From an uncultured Clostridia bacterium (GTDB taxonomy: Bacteria > Bacillota > Clostridia > TANB77 > CAG-508): a stretch of 52,605 bases of DNA. Positions 24,799 through 34,910 of this stretch are shown piece after piece. Positions within the stretch are counted from its first letter, which is position 1, and the number at the start of each line of letters is the position of its first letter. The notes below the pieces were generated by a model. That model saw only the letters and a program-made list of their open reading frames with translations. It did no database searches and had not been told where the DNA came from. The translations under genes were made by a program, and so were the position numbers. Location of the stretch: positions 1 through 52,605 of the forward strand of contig CAKPDN010000009.1 of assembly GCA_934149005.1 (NCBI GenBank). Reading direction: 5' to 3'.

Positions 24799-27042
24799 CT
24801 ATTCCACCTCCCCACTTGCATTGCTTATTATTTGTGCTTGCATATTATTTAACAATGTTTCAAAGTCTTTTTTATATGTAATATCTATTATTGGACTTAC
24901 TTCATCTGTTGAATATATATGTGTTATGTTTTTATATGTTCTTGCATTTTTTAGTCCTTTTGCTTCTGTTTTTTGTTCTTCTGTGAATGGTAGTTTCGTT
25001 GGTGTTTCTAGCTTATAATAAATAATTACTGGTGTTCCTGCTTCATATTGTGCTGCTAATTTTGCTTTCCATTCATCAACAGTGCTAATTCTTGTATTTT
25101 TTATAGCTATTTGTTTTGGTTTTGAAGCATCAATTACTTTGATGATATGTAAATCTAATACTTCCCCTCTATAACCGCTTTCTTGAGCTATAAAACAATT
25201 ACTTATGAGTATATATTGTCCTTTATCAGAATAAGATGGTGTTTGTTTTATATCATCTATATCATTATATACAAAACAATTTTGTTGATAACCCCAATTT
25301 TCGTTTCCTGTTAAAACTAACTTATTCCATATATGCACTTCTTCTTCATTATCAAAATCTAAATAATCTCCTTCTAGCATTTCTTGTTGTACTGGCATTA
25401 TGTATGATTGTTCTTGATGTTCTTCGAATGCGTTTGCCTCATTTCCTGTCTCTAATTGTAATTCTATTTTTACGTTATTTAAAACTGTTCCTTTATTTAT
25501 CCAAATAAAATATTTTTTATATGTTGTATCTTCTGCTAATTCAAATGTTCTTTTCTTTCCTAGTATTGAACTTATCATTGTTCGTTCTAAGTTATCAAAA
25601 CTAATATATAATCCTGACTGAATATAACTAGAACTATGCATATATTTTCCTTTTTTTATTTTTATATTTTTAGATAGCAGTATGTCAAAATTGGCAGTTG
25701 CAGTTCCATTTAACTTTAATATTCCATTTTTAATAGAATAAGTTATACCATATTTCTCTGTCTCGTCTATATCTACAATATTAAGTATATTCTTATTACA
25801 TTTTGTTACTTTAACACATCCTTGACCATATTTGCTGTATTCTCCTACTTCTGTGCCTTCAACACATTTTATATCTGTAAAATCATAAGATGTTAGTTCT
25901 GATGTCTCGTCTTGATATCCTAGCCTTAAATAGATATAATATGTAGAACTGTTCGTAGTGAAAATATAATTATTGGAAGTTATTCTGACATAATCTTTTA
26001 CAGATTTATAGTCTCTATCAAAAAATGACATATAGCATTTAGGAGCTGAACTCATTTTTAAAGTATATGTTGTGTCAGGTTTCACTTTAATACAAGTTGA
26101 TTTTTTGTTTTCGGTCATTGTAGTTCCTGTGTAATATACATCTCCTACATATGCATCAGCTCCTTTTGCAAAGCTTATCCTTATACCAGTATTTAACATT
26201 TTTTTTGTGCAAGCATTTGTACCTATTGCATTATAGTAATTTTCTAAATCAAATATATTCACATTATCCCCAACTGTTTTTATTTTTGATGGGTAGTCTG
26301 GTGATGGCATTGCTCCGTATTGTTCAAAATCACTCTTGTTCGTATTTGCCCAAAATTTTATTACTGCATTTGTAAACACTGCCATATTATTAACCCAGAA
26401 ACCACTAATATCTTTATCGTTTTCAACTATACTCTCTTTAAATTCACCTTGCTTAATATTTGTGCTATCCAATGGGTTTAAAAATGAATTACCATCACTT
26501 TTGCTTGTATCTACAATTCCTCTTACTAATTCCCATTTTATATAATATTTAGTGTTTGCTTTTGCTGTAAATTGTTTGAATTTTAAAGTAAATCCACCTG
26601 TTCCATTTACAATAATTGTTCCATCTTCGTTTACTGTTACTCTACTGTCTTGTTTGACATCAAAATTTAATAAGTTATACCCTTCTCTCATCTCCTGCTC
26701 ATGTTTTCCACTTATTCCAATTTTACTAACTCTAGCACTAGAACTATCATTTAAGTATATTTTCTCTCCACTTGCTTTTCCTTCTATTGATATTGAATTA
26801 TTATCTTCTTTTAGTCTTTTACATTCTTCTTTTAGTTCTGTGTTTTCTGTTTGTAGTTGTTCTATTTGACTATTTTGTTCTATGTTTTTTGATTTTATAT
26901 TTGAGATTTCTGTGTTTATTTTTTCTGAATAATCTTCTAACTTGTCCCAATTTCCATTTAAGTAATTTTCTATATCAAACTGTTCTTCATTTGTTGCAGG
27001 ATTATCATGTTTCTTTAATTTTAAATTTGTTGTTTCGCTCAT
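24799..27042 (-). CDS. Phage tail fibre/receptor-binding structural protein
   Basis: 747 residues from the ATG at 27042 (AAGGAGG upstream). The N-terminal HDNPATNEEQFDIENYLNGN is a usual phage fibre opening, followed by a coiled coil (about 35-80), then several beta-sandwich-like domains (about 95-600) with repeated carbohydrate-binding-like segments (GYNLLNF, INGTGGFTLKF-like). Its start overlaps the previous stop as TAATG. Host-recognition role inferred. Confidence 0.65.
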   Translation of the reverse strand: MSETTNLKLKKHDNPATNEEQFDIENYLNGNWDKLEDYSEKINTEISNIKSKNIEQNSQIEQLQTENTELKEECKRLKEDNNSISIEGKASGEKIYLNDSSSARVSKIGISGKHEQEMREGYNLLNFDVKQDSRVTVNEDGTIIVNGTGGFTLKFKQFTAKANTKYYIKWELVRGIVDTSKSDGNSFLNPLDSTNIKQGEFKESIVENDKDISGFWVNNMAVFTNAVIKFWANTNKSDFEQYGAMPSPDYPSKIKTVGDNVNIFDLENYYNAIGTNACTKKMLNTGIRISFAKGADAYVGDVYYTGTTMTENKKSTCIKVKPDTTYTLKMSSAPKCYMSFFDRDYKSVKDYVRITSNNYIFTTNSSTYYIYLRLGYQDETSELTSYDFTDIKCVEGTEVGEYSKYGQGCVKVTKCNKNILNIVDIDETEKYGITYSIKNGILKLNGTATANFDILLSKNIKIKKGKYMHSSSYIQSGLYISFDNLERTMISSILGKKRTFELAEDTTYKKYFIWINKGTVLNNVKIELQLETGNEANAFEEHQEQSYIMPVQQEMLEGDYLDFDNEEEVHIWNKLVLTGNENWGYQQNCFVYNDIDDIKQTPSYSDKGQYILISNCFIAQESGYRGEVLDLHIIKVIDASKPKQIAIKNTRISTVDEWKAKLAAQYEAGTPVIIYYKLETPTKLPFTEEQKTEAKGLKNARTYKNITHIYSTDEVSPIIDITYKKDFETLLNNMQAQIISNASGEVE

Positions 27043-27518
27043 TATGACCTCCTTATCCACATATATCCTACTATTTCATACGGTTGCATGTTGTTATGTG
27101 GCTGGTCACTTCCTTTAGAAGTCGTAGCCGATGTATATGTATCACTTGTTTCAGTTGCTCCTTCAGCACATATATTATTTTTTCCACTATAATGATTATG
27201 TGTTGCTTCTCCACTTCTTCCTATTGTAATATTGTGACTATGTGATGGTATTTCATCTACAGTTAATTTATGTGTCTTTTCTCCACCTGTTTTTCCTACT
27301 GTGTTAAAATCTTCATCATCTTCATCTATTCCCAAACATACTCTTCCTTTTAGTCTTTCCCAAGTTCCAAAATTAAGTATTGTACTTGGATTGGTATTAT
27401 CCTGTGTTATATATGTAGAACCAACTGGAAATACAAGTTTTATTAATTCTACTTGCATATTATTTAAATTAGTATCACTTAATGCTGTCTTTCCATTTTC
27501 AAAATTCGTATATGCCAT
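27042..27518 (-). CDS. Phage tail-collar/baseplate fibre protein
   Basis: 158 residues: LVFPVGSTYIT, then NPSTILNFGTWERLKGRV, GGEKTHKLTVDEIPSHSH, and C-terminal HNNMQPYEIVGYMWIRRS. This series is typical of tail-collar fibre proteins (gp10/gp12-like), with His-rich loops that often bind metal. GGAGGG precedes the start. Confidence 0.85.
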   Translation of the reverse strand: MAYTNFENGKTALSDTNLNNMQVELIKLVFPVGSTYITQDNTNPSTILNFGTWERLKGRVCLGIDEDDEDFNTVGKTGGEKTHKLTVDEIPSHSHNITIGRSGEATHNHYSGKNNICAEGATETSDTYTSATTSKGSDQPHNNMQPYEIVGYMWIRRS

Positions 27519-27531
27519 TATTTTCCCTCCT

Positions 27532-30023
27532 TTAATTGTTTTTTAGTTCTTCTACTTGCTGTGATAATTCTTGTATTGCTTTACAACATAAACTTGTAAA
27601 TGAATAATTATCTACCCCTTGATTATCTATACTTGTTACTTCTTTTGAATAATTGTAGTTATTTCCAATTACAAATCCAATATGTTTCTTGTCTGTATCT
27701 TTTTCATTTTTTAAGTTGTATTTATATATATCTATATTTTTAATTATTTCAAGTGCATTATCTTGTAGTTTTTCAAAGTTCTTTTTGCTTTCTGCTAATG
27801 ATGTTTGAGTTAGTGTTGATGTTGTTATTCCAGTATTAAGTATAGTTGTTGAACCACCTTGTCCATCTACATAAATTGCAGATTTTGAGTTTCCAGCTTG
27901 TAAATCAATTCTATTACCAGAAGAATTAACTATCCCAATCCCAACTGGTTGTATATATGTAAAATTATTTGAATCATTTTCCTCTACTCTAAATAAATCG
28001 TTTGCTGTTCCTTTTCCTTTTATTTTAAGTTTGCCACTTGAGGTCAATTCAAAGGATTCTCCATTTTTTATTGTTGCACTACTGCAACTCATATTTCCTT
28101 CACTATCAACATTAAAATTATTACTTTTAATTGCCATATTATCTGCTAAATTTAATGTTTTACCGTTCAAGATTAATTTTATCTGCTTTAATTTTTGCTT
28201 CACTTTCATCATTATTGATTTTAAGTAAGATTTCAGCACTTGTATAATCATCTTCATCAACCTTCTTTTCTAATTTCACATCAAATTTTTGTGCCTCTAA
28301 TTCTAGGCTAGCATTCATTTCAACCCTTGTTGCAAATACATCTGTGTAATCACTCTTTATTGCCCACTTTGCTTTTATTCTTGCTGTATAATTTTGGATT
28401 GTTATTGTATTGGTTCCTTCTTTTAGTAATATTTCAAGTTTTCCTAAGTCTTCAACACTTTCTTTAGCCTTTGTTGTTCCACTCTTATTTACTCTTCTTA
28501 TTACTTTTGCTTGACCATTTTCCAACACAAACTCATCACATACTTCATCATTTTGTCTTAATACATCTAATACTCCTAGCTCATAAATTGTTTGATTATT
28601 GTCTTTATCTGTTACTACTATTCTGCTATCTCCATATGAGTATAAATCATCACTTGGGTATAATGTGTCACTTGGATACAAATACTTAAATACTGTATTA
28701 TTTCCATATATGTTTAAACTTAGTAGTTTACCTTCTACACAGTTTTCTAACGTTATTGTTTTTACTCCATCAACATCTTCTGTTAGTTCCTCAATGTTTG
28801 ATACTTTTTGAGCTATACTGTCAACTGTTTGTTCTACTTTTGTTAATTTTTGACTTTGTTCTGATGTTTCTTCAACTAATTGTTCTATTTTCCCTTCTGC
28901 TTGGTCTATTCTACTTTGAACTCTCCTATTTACAACTTTTTGACTTTCTTTTTTTACTGTTGTTTCTTCTTTTTGTTTTATTTGTATTTTGCTTGATATT
29001 TGTGCTATGAATTTTCCTTCTAATGACATTTCACCTTGATAAATAACATTTTTTCCGCCTATAACTATTTTGTCTCCAATATCTATTGCTGGGTCTATTA
29101 TTGTTTTTCCTTCAAATCTATTTGCCGTTAATCCATTTATTTTGTTATAAATTTTTTGAACCTGGTCTTCATCAATAATATACATATTTTCTTGATTTAT
29201 CCAAAGATTATTCCTTGTGGCATCTCCAAATTTAAAACTTCTCACTCCATCTTCATAAGATATTTTCGAGATTTTAAATTCTTCACCCCATTTGTATTCT
29301 CCAAACATATCTAATGGAATTTCTGTTTCATCTTGATAAAAGTCTCTAAAACACAATTTTCCTTCTCTATCAATACAAGCAAATCCACCAGCACTTTCTG
29401 CAATATACCCTATATATTCTCTTGCTGTTACTGTATTGTCATATACAAATACTTTTTTATCTGAGTTTAAAAAAGAAGTAGAACTCAATTCTACTCCTGC
29501 TTTATTGCAAATATCTTGAGCAACCTCTAATAATGTTGCTTCACTTTTTTTATCTATTAATTCTTTTCCATTATAATTAAATTCAAATTTAATCATATTA
29601 TCTAGTGCTTTTATTGTTATTGTATTGTCATCATTGTCTGTGTAATCATCAACATTATAGATTCCGTATTGGTATCATTTCAAAACTACTATCATTTCTA
29701 CTTAAACTTTTAACTGGTATTCCATTTAATGTTCCAACCAGCATTGCATTCACTTCTGCTACTGTTAATGCATGATTTATTAGTATTCCATATTCTACTC
29801 TTATTTTTGAAAGTGTTTCTGGCATTTTATCTTTATATATTTTCATTTCTATATATTGACTTGGTGTACTACCTAAGCAAAACTCTTCTTCAAATGCATT
29901 TCCACCTTTTTTAAATTCCAAGATATAATCTGGATTTATTAGTACATCATCTATATAAATATTCATCGCACAAACTGGGTTATCATATATATTTTGTTTC
30001 CATTGTTTACTTGTTTCGTACAT
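27532..30023 (-). CDS. Tail endopeptidase/tip protein with two +1 shifts at CGG and C-terminal S74-like chaperone domain
   Basis: Three reading frames join into one 829-residue protein by skipping the C of two in-frame CGG codons (29664-29666, 28163-28165). First join: FEMIPIGIYNVDDY, then KALDNMIKFE, a normal siphovirus tail protein run; the Met at 29596 is internal. Second join: ADKINL-EG-KTLNLAD, then IKSNNFNVDSEGNMSC. The C-terminus (about 740-829: NIDIYKYNLKNEKD, KHIGFVIGN, KAIQELSQQVEELK) looks like a peptidase S74 self-cleaving chaperone. Follows the 140-residue tail gene with a TAATG overlap. Alternative: a twice-broken pseudogene. Confidence 0.75.
28163..28165 (-). other. In-frame CGG at +1 frame break (tail protein, second site)
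   Basis: CTT GAA CGG TAA: a stop follows directly in frame. Skipping C gives GAA GGT AAA ACA and the S74-containing C-terminus. Confidence 0.85.
29664..29666 (-). other. In-frame CGG at +1 frame break (tail protein, first site)
   Basis: CCA ATA CGG AAT CTA TAA. Skipping C gives ATA GGA ATC TAT AAT, i.e. PIGIYN, the expected tail-protein sequence. Confidence 0.88.
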
Positions 30024-30445
30024 TAACTCAACCCCTTTGCTTTATTTACTGTTGCTTTTTGCTGTGCTGTTAATTCTTTTTGCATTAAATTAAAAGACAC
30101 TTTCCATTTTGATTTGGAAGTGTCTTCATCTAATCCTGTTTTATGCATTTCACTTGTTCTTTTACTTACCCTAAATTTGGCATTTTCTAACATACCGCCT
30201 TGTACGCTAGGACATTTTACTGTAACTATCATCGGATTTTGGTATGTTGCTTGCAAAAGTTCTTCTGCTTCATCTTCTGATAAGTAATCCCAACTCATTT
30301 CAAGCTTTAACATTCCTATTGCAATTGGATTATCTATTAATGTTCCTGTTAATTTTGATGTATAACTGTCATTGTCTGTATCTTCTATATTGTCTTTATA
30401 TGTAGATGGTGTTTTCATTAATTTACCATTTAATTTCCATAACAT
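30023..30445 (-). CDS. Phage tail component (DUF6711-like)
   Basis: 140 residues: MLWKLNGKLMKTPSTYKDN..., SYTSKLTGTLIDNPIAIG, and KFRVSKRTSEMHKTG. Position between tape measure and tail-tip gene suits a distal-tail or tail-tube-completion protein. Ends with a TAATG overlap into the tail-tip gene. Confidence 0.6.
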   Translation of the reverse strand: MLWKLNGKLMKTPSTYKDNIEDTDNDSYTSKLTGTLIDNPIAIGMLKLEMSWDYLSEDEAEELLQATYQNPMIVTVKCPSVQGGMLENAKFRVSKRTSEMHKTGLDEDTSKSKWKVSFNLMQKELTAQQKATVNKAKGLS

Positions 30446-30450
30446 AATTT

Positions 30451-33156
30451 CTATCCTCCTACTAAAGCTTCTATGTCTTTTCCTGTTCTTCTTGTTCTAT
30501 CTCTTAAATTTTCTAATAAAATTTGTCCTAGTTTTTGATTTCCTACATTAACTGTTAAATATATTGGTCTGTCATTGTTGTTTCCACTATAATTAGACAA
30601 TACATCTTCAAATGTATCTCTCATTATGTTCTGCGGCGTAACAATTTCTGGGTTAGTTTTGGCTCCTGAATATTCACCTGCTAATACTGTTGTTGCTTCT
30701 GTTAATACACCACCCTTAGCAAGTTGTGGTATTTGTGGCACACTTATTGTTCCTATCCAACTAAATGGTTTTAATCCTAATATTTCTGCATTTCTTATGT
30801 TTCTTAATACTGTATTTAAACCAGTAAATGGTATACGTATTACTTTGTTAATTCCATATATAATTGCATTTACTATTGATTTTAATCCACTTAATATTCC
30901 TTCTTTTATACCATCAAATATTCTTCCACCTGTACTAAATACATTTTTTACTGCTTGCCATGCTTGACTGAATTTATCTCTAAACCAATTTGGAATATTA
31001 CTAAATATTGATGTAATTCCATTCCAAGCTCCTTGTGCTCCTTCTTTTACTTTATTTTTGATGCCTTGCCAAGTTTCAGAAGTTTTATTTGTTACTTGTT
31101 GCCAAATATTACTTATAGAATTTTTTATATCTGTAAATTTTTGAACTGCTGTATTTTTGATATTCTCCCATATCTGTTTTACATTATCAACTAAACTTGT
31201 TATTCCATTTAATAATCCTTGAATTATAAATTTACCTTGTTCAGCCATTACTGTTGATGGTGAATGTATTCCAAATGCACTTTTAAATCCATCTATGAAT
31301 GGTTGGAATATATGGTCATTAATCCATTGTCCTATATTTGCTATGGCATCGCCTATTCCTTTAAATATTCCAGCTACTACATTTCCACCACATTCTTCTA
31401 TTTTTTCTTGGAAAAAGTCCTTTGCCTTATCTAAGGCTTCATTTATTTTTTCTCCTATTATCATACCTAAATTAACAAAGCTTGCAAAAGCACTTCCCAA
31501 CATTTCAAACATTGAGTTTACAATTCCATTCCAATCTATGTTTTTACAAAAATCTATTAATCCTTGAACAATAAAACTCCAATCAAGATTTTTAAAAAAT
31601 GCTGTGATACCATTTAACGCCCCCTTAATACCTGTGCTTATTGTATCTCCTAATGCTCCCCAATTTGTATTTTTAAAAAATCCATTGATTGCATTTGCAA
31701 TAGCACTACCTAAACCTGACCAATTAAATGTATGAACAAATGATTGAACAAAATAAATTCCAGTATTTATTCCTTGAGCTATTGTATTTCCAACTTGGTT
31801 CCAGTCTGTTGTTGCTATGAACCCATTTAAAAATTGTGCAATATTGGTTCCTATGTTTTTAGCAGTATTTTGTATCTTGTCCCAAGGTATATTGTTCATA
31901 GCTTCATTTAATTTTTCTCCAATTATTGAACCAACTTCATACCAATTTCCATTTTTTATAGCATCTATAATACTATTCGGCGTATTATCCATCTGTGATA
32001 AATCAAAACTTGGTGATGCACTTCCACCACTTCCGCTGTCTGAATTGTTACTAGATTGTATATTGTTTATTTCATCATGTATACCTGCTAATTGTTTCGT
32101 TTCATTTTTTGTCTTTTTTGCACTTCCAGCCATATCTGAATAAGATTTTGCATTTGCTTTTGCAAATATATTTACTCTAAATAAAGCATATATAACTGAT
32201 TGGATTGCTTTCATCATATTATATACTAGGTTTGTAATATAAGTTATAGCTGGTGCTAATGCACTTCCTAGAGAATTTTTCATATAGTCTATATTTGCAC
32301 TTAATTGTTTTGCTCCTGCATTTTGACTAGATAACCAACTTTGTGCACAACTACTTAACACTGAATATACACTTCTTAAAGAAAATAAAGCCATAGCATA
32401 TTTCAAGATATGTCCTAGACCATTTTTTACTCCTGTCCCCATTCCTTTTATATTATTTGTAATATTTTGAGTTAGCTTTGGTAATCCTTTAAAACTATTT
32501 TTTATATTAGATATACTAGGTTTTGCTTGTTCTATTTTTTGTTTAAATGCACCAAAAAAACTACTCAATTTATTTTGAGTAATTGCTGTCTTATTTGTTT
32601 CTTGATTTAATTGTGTCATTTTACTTTTTGCTTCACTAAGTTGTCTATTATACATTTCTATTTCTGTATATAACTTTTGTGCTTGACTATTTAATGATGT
32701 AAAATCTTTATTTGATTTCAATGCATTATTAACTGTCATATCCATTGCTTTATCATTTGGATTTATTCCCTCTGGTGTTACGTTTTTTCTAGTATCATCT
32801 ACTATTTTATCAATTTGTGGATTTATTACACTTAATTTAATTTGTCGTGCATTTATCTTTTCTTGTAAACTATCTATTTGCTTTTGTACTTGAGATATTT
32901 GTTTTTGTGCATCTTTATTATTAACTTTAATTGCAATTTCCTTGTTTTCAGAACTCTTTTTTAAGTCCTGCATTTTCTTTTTCATAAAATTAACTGCTTG
33001 ATGTAATTTGCTAGTCATTGTCTTTGTGTCTACTTTTGAAAAAGCTTCTTGAACCTGTTTCATTTTTTCTTTTATTGCAGGTAACATTTTCTCAAATTCT
33101 TTTAATGCTTCTTCTACTTTTGCAGTTACTACAATTTCTATCTCTTCTACTGTCAT
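30451..33156 (-). CDS. Tape measure protein
   Basis: 901 residues from the ATG at 33156 (GGAGG upstream). N-terminal coiled coils (about 10-200), a hydrophobic patch around 250-340, then many amphipathic repeats of the type NWNQVGNTIAQGINTG and DWSFIVQGLIDF, and FGIHSPSTVMAEQGKFIIQGL, a classic tape-measure box. The C-terminus has RTRRTGKDIEALVGG. Sets tail length and helps DNA entry. Length predicts a tail of roughly 130 nm (about 0.15 nm per residue). Confidence 0.92.
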   Translation of the reverse strand: MTVEEIEIVVTAKVEEALKEFEKMLPAIKEKMKQVQEAFSKVDTKTMTSKLHQAVNFMKKKMQDLKKSSENKEIAIKVNNKDAQKQISQVQKQIDSLQEKINARQIKLSVINPQIDKIVDDTRKNVTPEGINPNDKAMDMTVNNALKSNKDFTSLNSQAQKLYTEIEMYNRQLSEAKSKMTQLNQETNKTAITQNKLSSFFGAFKQKIEQAKPSISNIKNSFKGLPKLTQNITNNIKGMGTGVKNGLGHILKYAMALFSLRSVYSVLSSCAQSWLSSQNAGAKQLSANIDYMKNSLGSALAPAITYITNLVYNMMKAIQSVIYALFRVNIFAKANAKSYSDMAGSAKKTKNETKQLAGIHDEINNIQSSNNSDSGSGGSASPSFDLSQMDNTPNSIIDAIKNGNWYEVGSIIGEKLNEAMNNIPWDKIQNTAKNIGTNIAQFLNGFIATTDWNQVGNTIAQGINTGIYFVQSFVHTFNWSGLGSAIANAINGFFKNTNWGALGDTISTGIKGALNGITAFFKNLDWSFIVQGLIDFCKNIDWNGIVNSMFEMLGSAFASFVNLGMIIGEKINEALDKAKDFFQEKIEECGGNVVAGIFKGIGDAIANIGQWINDHIFQPFIDGFKSAFGIHSPSTVMAEQGKFIIQGLLNGITSLVDNVKQIWENIKNTAVQKFTDIKNSISNIWQQVTNKTSETWQGIKNKVKEGAQGAWNGITSIFSNIPNWFRDKFSQAWQAVKNVFSTGGRIFDGIKEGILSGLKSIVNAIIYGINKVIRIPFTGLNTVLRNIRNAEILGLKPFSWIGTISVPQIPQLAKGGVLTEATTVLAGEYSGAKTNPEIVTPQNIMRDTFEDVLSNYSGNNNDRPIYLTVNVGNQKLGQILLENLRDRTRRTGKDIEALVGG

Positions 33157-33186
33157 TATTATTCCTCCTTCCATATTTTCATTATA

Positions 33187-33215
33187 AAAAGCACCAGTTT
33201 AACTGATGCTTTATT
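33187..33215 (-). terminator. Hairpin upstream of the tape measure gene
   Basis: AAGCAtCAGT-taa-ACTGgTGCTT on the minus strand, then TTTTATAATG and the tape-measure ribosome site. One of a family of in-operon hairpins. Confidence 0.75.
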
Positions 33216-33216
33216 G

Positions 33217-34027
33217 TTAATATATTGATATTTGTTCTTCTTCCATTCTTGGAAGTATTCCTTTTGCCTTCAAGAACTCATATAAGAATAATCTTCCTTT
33301 TTGTGTCCACATCATACTAGTTCTACTTCCTTGTGTTCCATTTGAATGAGTAAATTCAAATGTCTTTGTTTGTGTGTATCCTTTTCCTCTATATTTTTTG
33401 TATAATAGCCAACTAGCCCCTTCTTTATATTGAATGCTAAATTTCTTTAACATCTTATTAAATTCAGGTGCTGTAAATCCATAGTCACATGCAATCACAT
33501 TTACTTTAGTTAAATCATCACATTGCAAAATTCTATCTGTATAATCTGCTTTTGGCTTTAATTCTCCAATAAGTTGGTCTTTTTTATCATTCTCTGCAAG
33601 TAAGTTTCTATTTTCATTTCTTAGGTTTTCAACTTTTGCATTTAATACATTCATAGCCTTTAAGATTAATTCATCTTCATTCATATTTTCTTCCCCTGCT
33701 ATGTATCCACCTGTTTTTCTTATTGATGGTAATACTTCACTTGTTACCCATCTTTTAAATCTTTTTGCATTTGGTAGTCTACTTGACATTATTAAACTAT
33801 ATAATCCACTTTCGTTTATTACTGTTGTGTCTTGTATTCCTGAGGTGCTACCGAAACGGTACTACCATTCTATCTTCTTCATCAACATGTCTGTTTATAT
33901 CTCTACTACCATTTTTATATCCTAGTATTGTAGCAATTTCTTTTCCAACAAAATAAGGTTCATTGTTTATTTCTAAACTTCTAATTTCTCCAAATTCTTC
34001 ATTTTTAAATATTTGTAATTCATTCAT
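33217..34027 (-). CDS. Phage antirepressor (Bro-N/AntA + KilAC type) with +1 shift at CGG
   Basis: 269 residues when the C of CGG (33851-33853, codon 59) is skipped. Bro-N half: MNELQIFKNEEFGEIRSLEI, PYFVGKEIATILGYKN, DEEDRMVVPF, then after the join GSTSGIQDTTVINESGLYSLIMSS split across the site, and RFKRWVTSEVLPSIRKTGGY. KilAC-like C-terminus (about 170-269: LTKVNVIACDYGFTAPEFN, WTQKGRLFLYEFL). In frame 0 CGG is followed at once by TAG, leaving only a third of the Bro-N domain. Such proteins relieve prophage repressors. GGAGG before 34027. Confidence 0.82.
33851..33853 (-). other. In-frame CGG at +1 frame break (antirepressor)
   Basis: CCG TTT CGG TAG. Skipping C gives TTT GGT AGC ACC TCA and restores the Bro-N domain. 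Confidence 0.87.
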
Positions 34028-34056
34028 TATACTTTTTCCTCCTTTTATAGTATTAA

Positions 34057-34431
34057 TTACATACATTTTGTTTTCTCAATAATTTTAATTAATTGTTCCC
34101 AAGTTGTTTTGCCTTCTTCAACTAATTGGTAAGCATTTTTGCAAATATTATAAACTTTTGAATCAATTCTTTTGTTTATTTGACTTTCATATTTAATAAC
34201 ATACTTATCAAATTTACTTATTTCAAATTTCTCATATTTTTGTAAATAGTATCCATCTTGCAATTCTTCCTCAATTCCACATATAATATCTTTTAATTTT
34301 CTTGTTTCATTTGGTGCAATACTTATTACAGTAGTCCTATCTTTAATTATAAAAGTAAAATAAGTACTATTTTTAAAACAATTTTTTCTTTCTTGTTCTT
34401 TTGTTCTATATTCAATGTTTAATTTTGTCAT
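34057..34431 (-). CDS. Hypothetical protein in the regulatory insert
   Basis: 124 residues, mixed alpha/beta, ending WEQLIKIIEKTKCM; contains YFTFIIKDRTTVISIAPNE. Not recognised. Start at 34431 follows GGGAGTCTTTTTATT. Its position between two regulators suggests an accessory regulatory or immunity role, without direct evidence. Confidence 0.55.
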   Translation of the reverse strand: MTKLNIEYRTKEQERKNCFKNSTYFTFIIKDRTTVISIAPNETRKLKDIICGIEEELQDGYYLQKYEKFEISKFDKYVIKYESQINKRIDSKVYNICKNAYQLVEEGKTTWEQLIKIIEKTKCM

Positions 34432-34473
34432 AATAAAAAGACTCCCTTCAATTCCAATTTTTAATTTGGTACT

Positions 34474-34569
34474 TGAACAAAGCCTTTATCTGTGATATAA
34501 TATTCATAGATAAGAACTTTGTTCTGTCGTTTGAGATAATGTTGTGGTTTGGCGATTACACATTATCTC
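34474..34569 (-). promoter_or_regulatory. Two consecutive stem-loops between XRE gene and 34057-34431 gene
   Basis: GAGATAATG (34533-34541)/CATTATCTC (34561-34569) forms one stem and overlaps the XRE stop; GAACAAAG (34474-34481)/CTTTGTTC (34517-34524) with inner TTATCT/AGATAA forms another. The 131-nt gap is therefore mostly structured RNA: tandem terminator or leader. Confidence 0.55.
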
Positions 34570-34790
34570 TCTTCTTTTTTTAATAAATCTTCCACATTCA
34601 GTCTAAAAACTTCCGCTAACTTTTCTAATAATTCAATTTGCACTTTTTTGCATCTAACATTTTCTATTGCATTTATTTTTTCTCTTGATGTTCCCGTTCT
34701 TTCTGCCAGTTCTCTTTGGGTTATATGCAATCTTGCTCTTTCCATTCTAATTTTAGAATCGTCTATTTCTTTTGAAACATTTACAATCAT
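34563..34790 (-). CDS. XRE-family HTH regulator (75 residues, Cro-like)
   Basis: Single helix-turn-helix domain: RMERARLHITQRELAERTGT, SREKINAIENVRCKKVQIE, then LEKLAEVFRLNVEDLL. Divergent from the 107-residue XRE gene, with overlapping promoters, as in cI/cro switches. Promoter TTGACA (34848-34853), 17 bp, TAAAAT (34825-34830). Confidence 0.88.
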   Translation of the reverse strand: MIVNVSKEIDDSKIRMERARLHITQRELAERTGTSREKINAIENVRCKKVQIELLEKLAEVFRLNVEDLLKKEER

Positions 34791-34824
34791 ATTTTTTCAC
34801 CTTCTTTCTTTAACATCTTGTTAC

Positions 34825-34888
34825 ATTTTATACTTTTTGTTAAGTTTTGTCAATACATATTGTAAATTTTTTCACAATATGTTATAAT
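34825..34888. promoter_or_regulatory. Divergent promoters and operator of the XRE pair
   Basis: Minus: TTGACA (34848-34853)/TAAAAT (34825-34830). Plus: TTGTAA (34860-34865)/extended TGT-TATAAT (34880-34888), 17-bp spacer. A perfect inverted repeat, ACATATTGT (34855-34863) and ACAATATGT (34874-34882), brackets the plus promoter -35, so autoregulation is likely. Confidence 0.8.
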
Positions 34889-34910
34889 TATTTTAGAAAG
34901 AGGTGTAATT

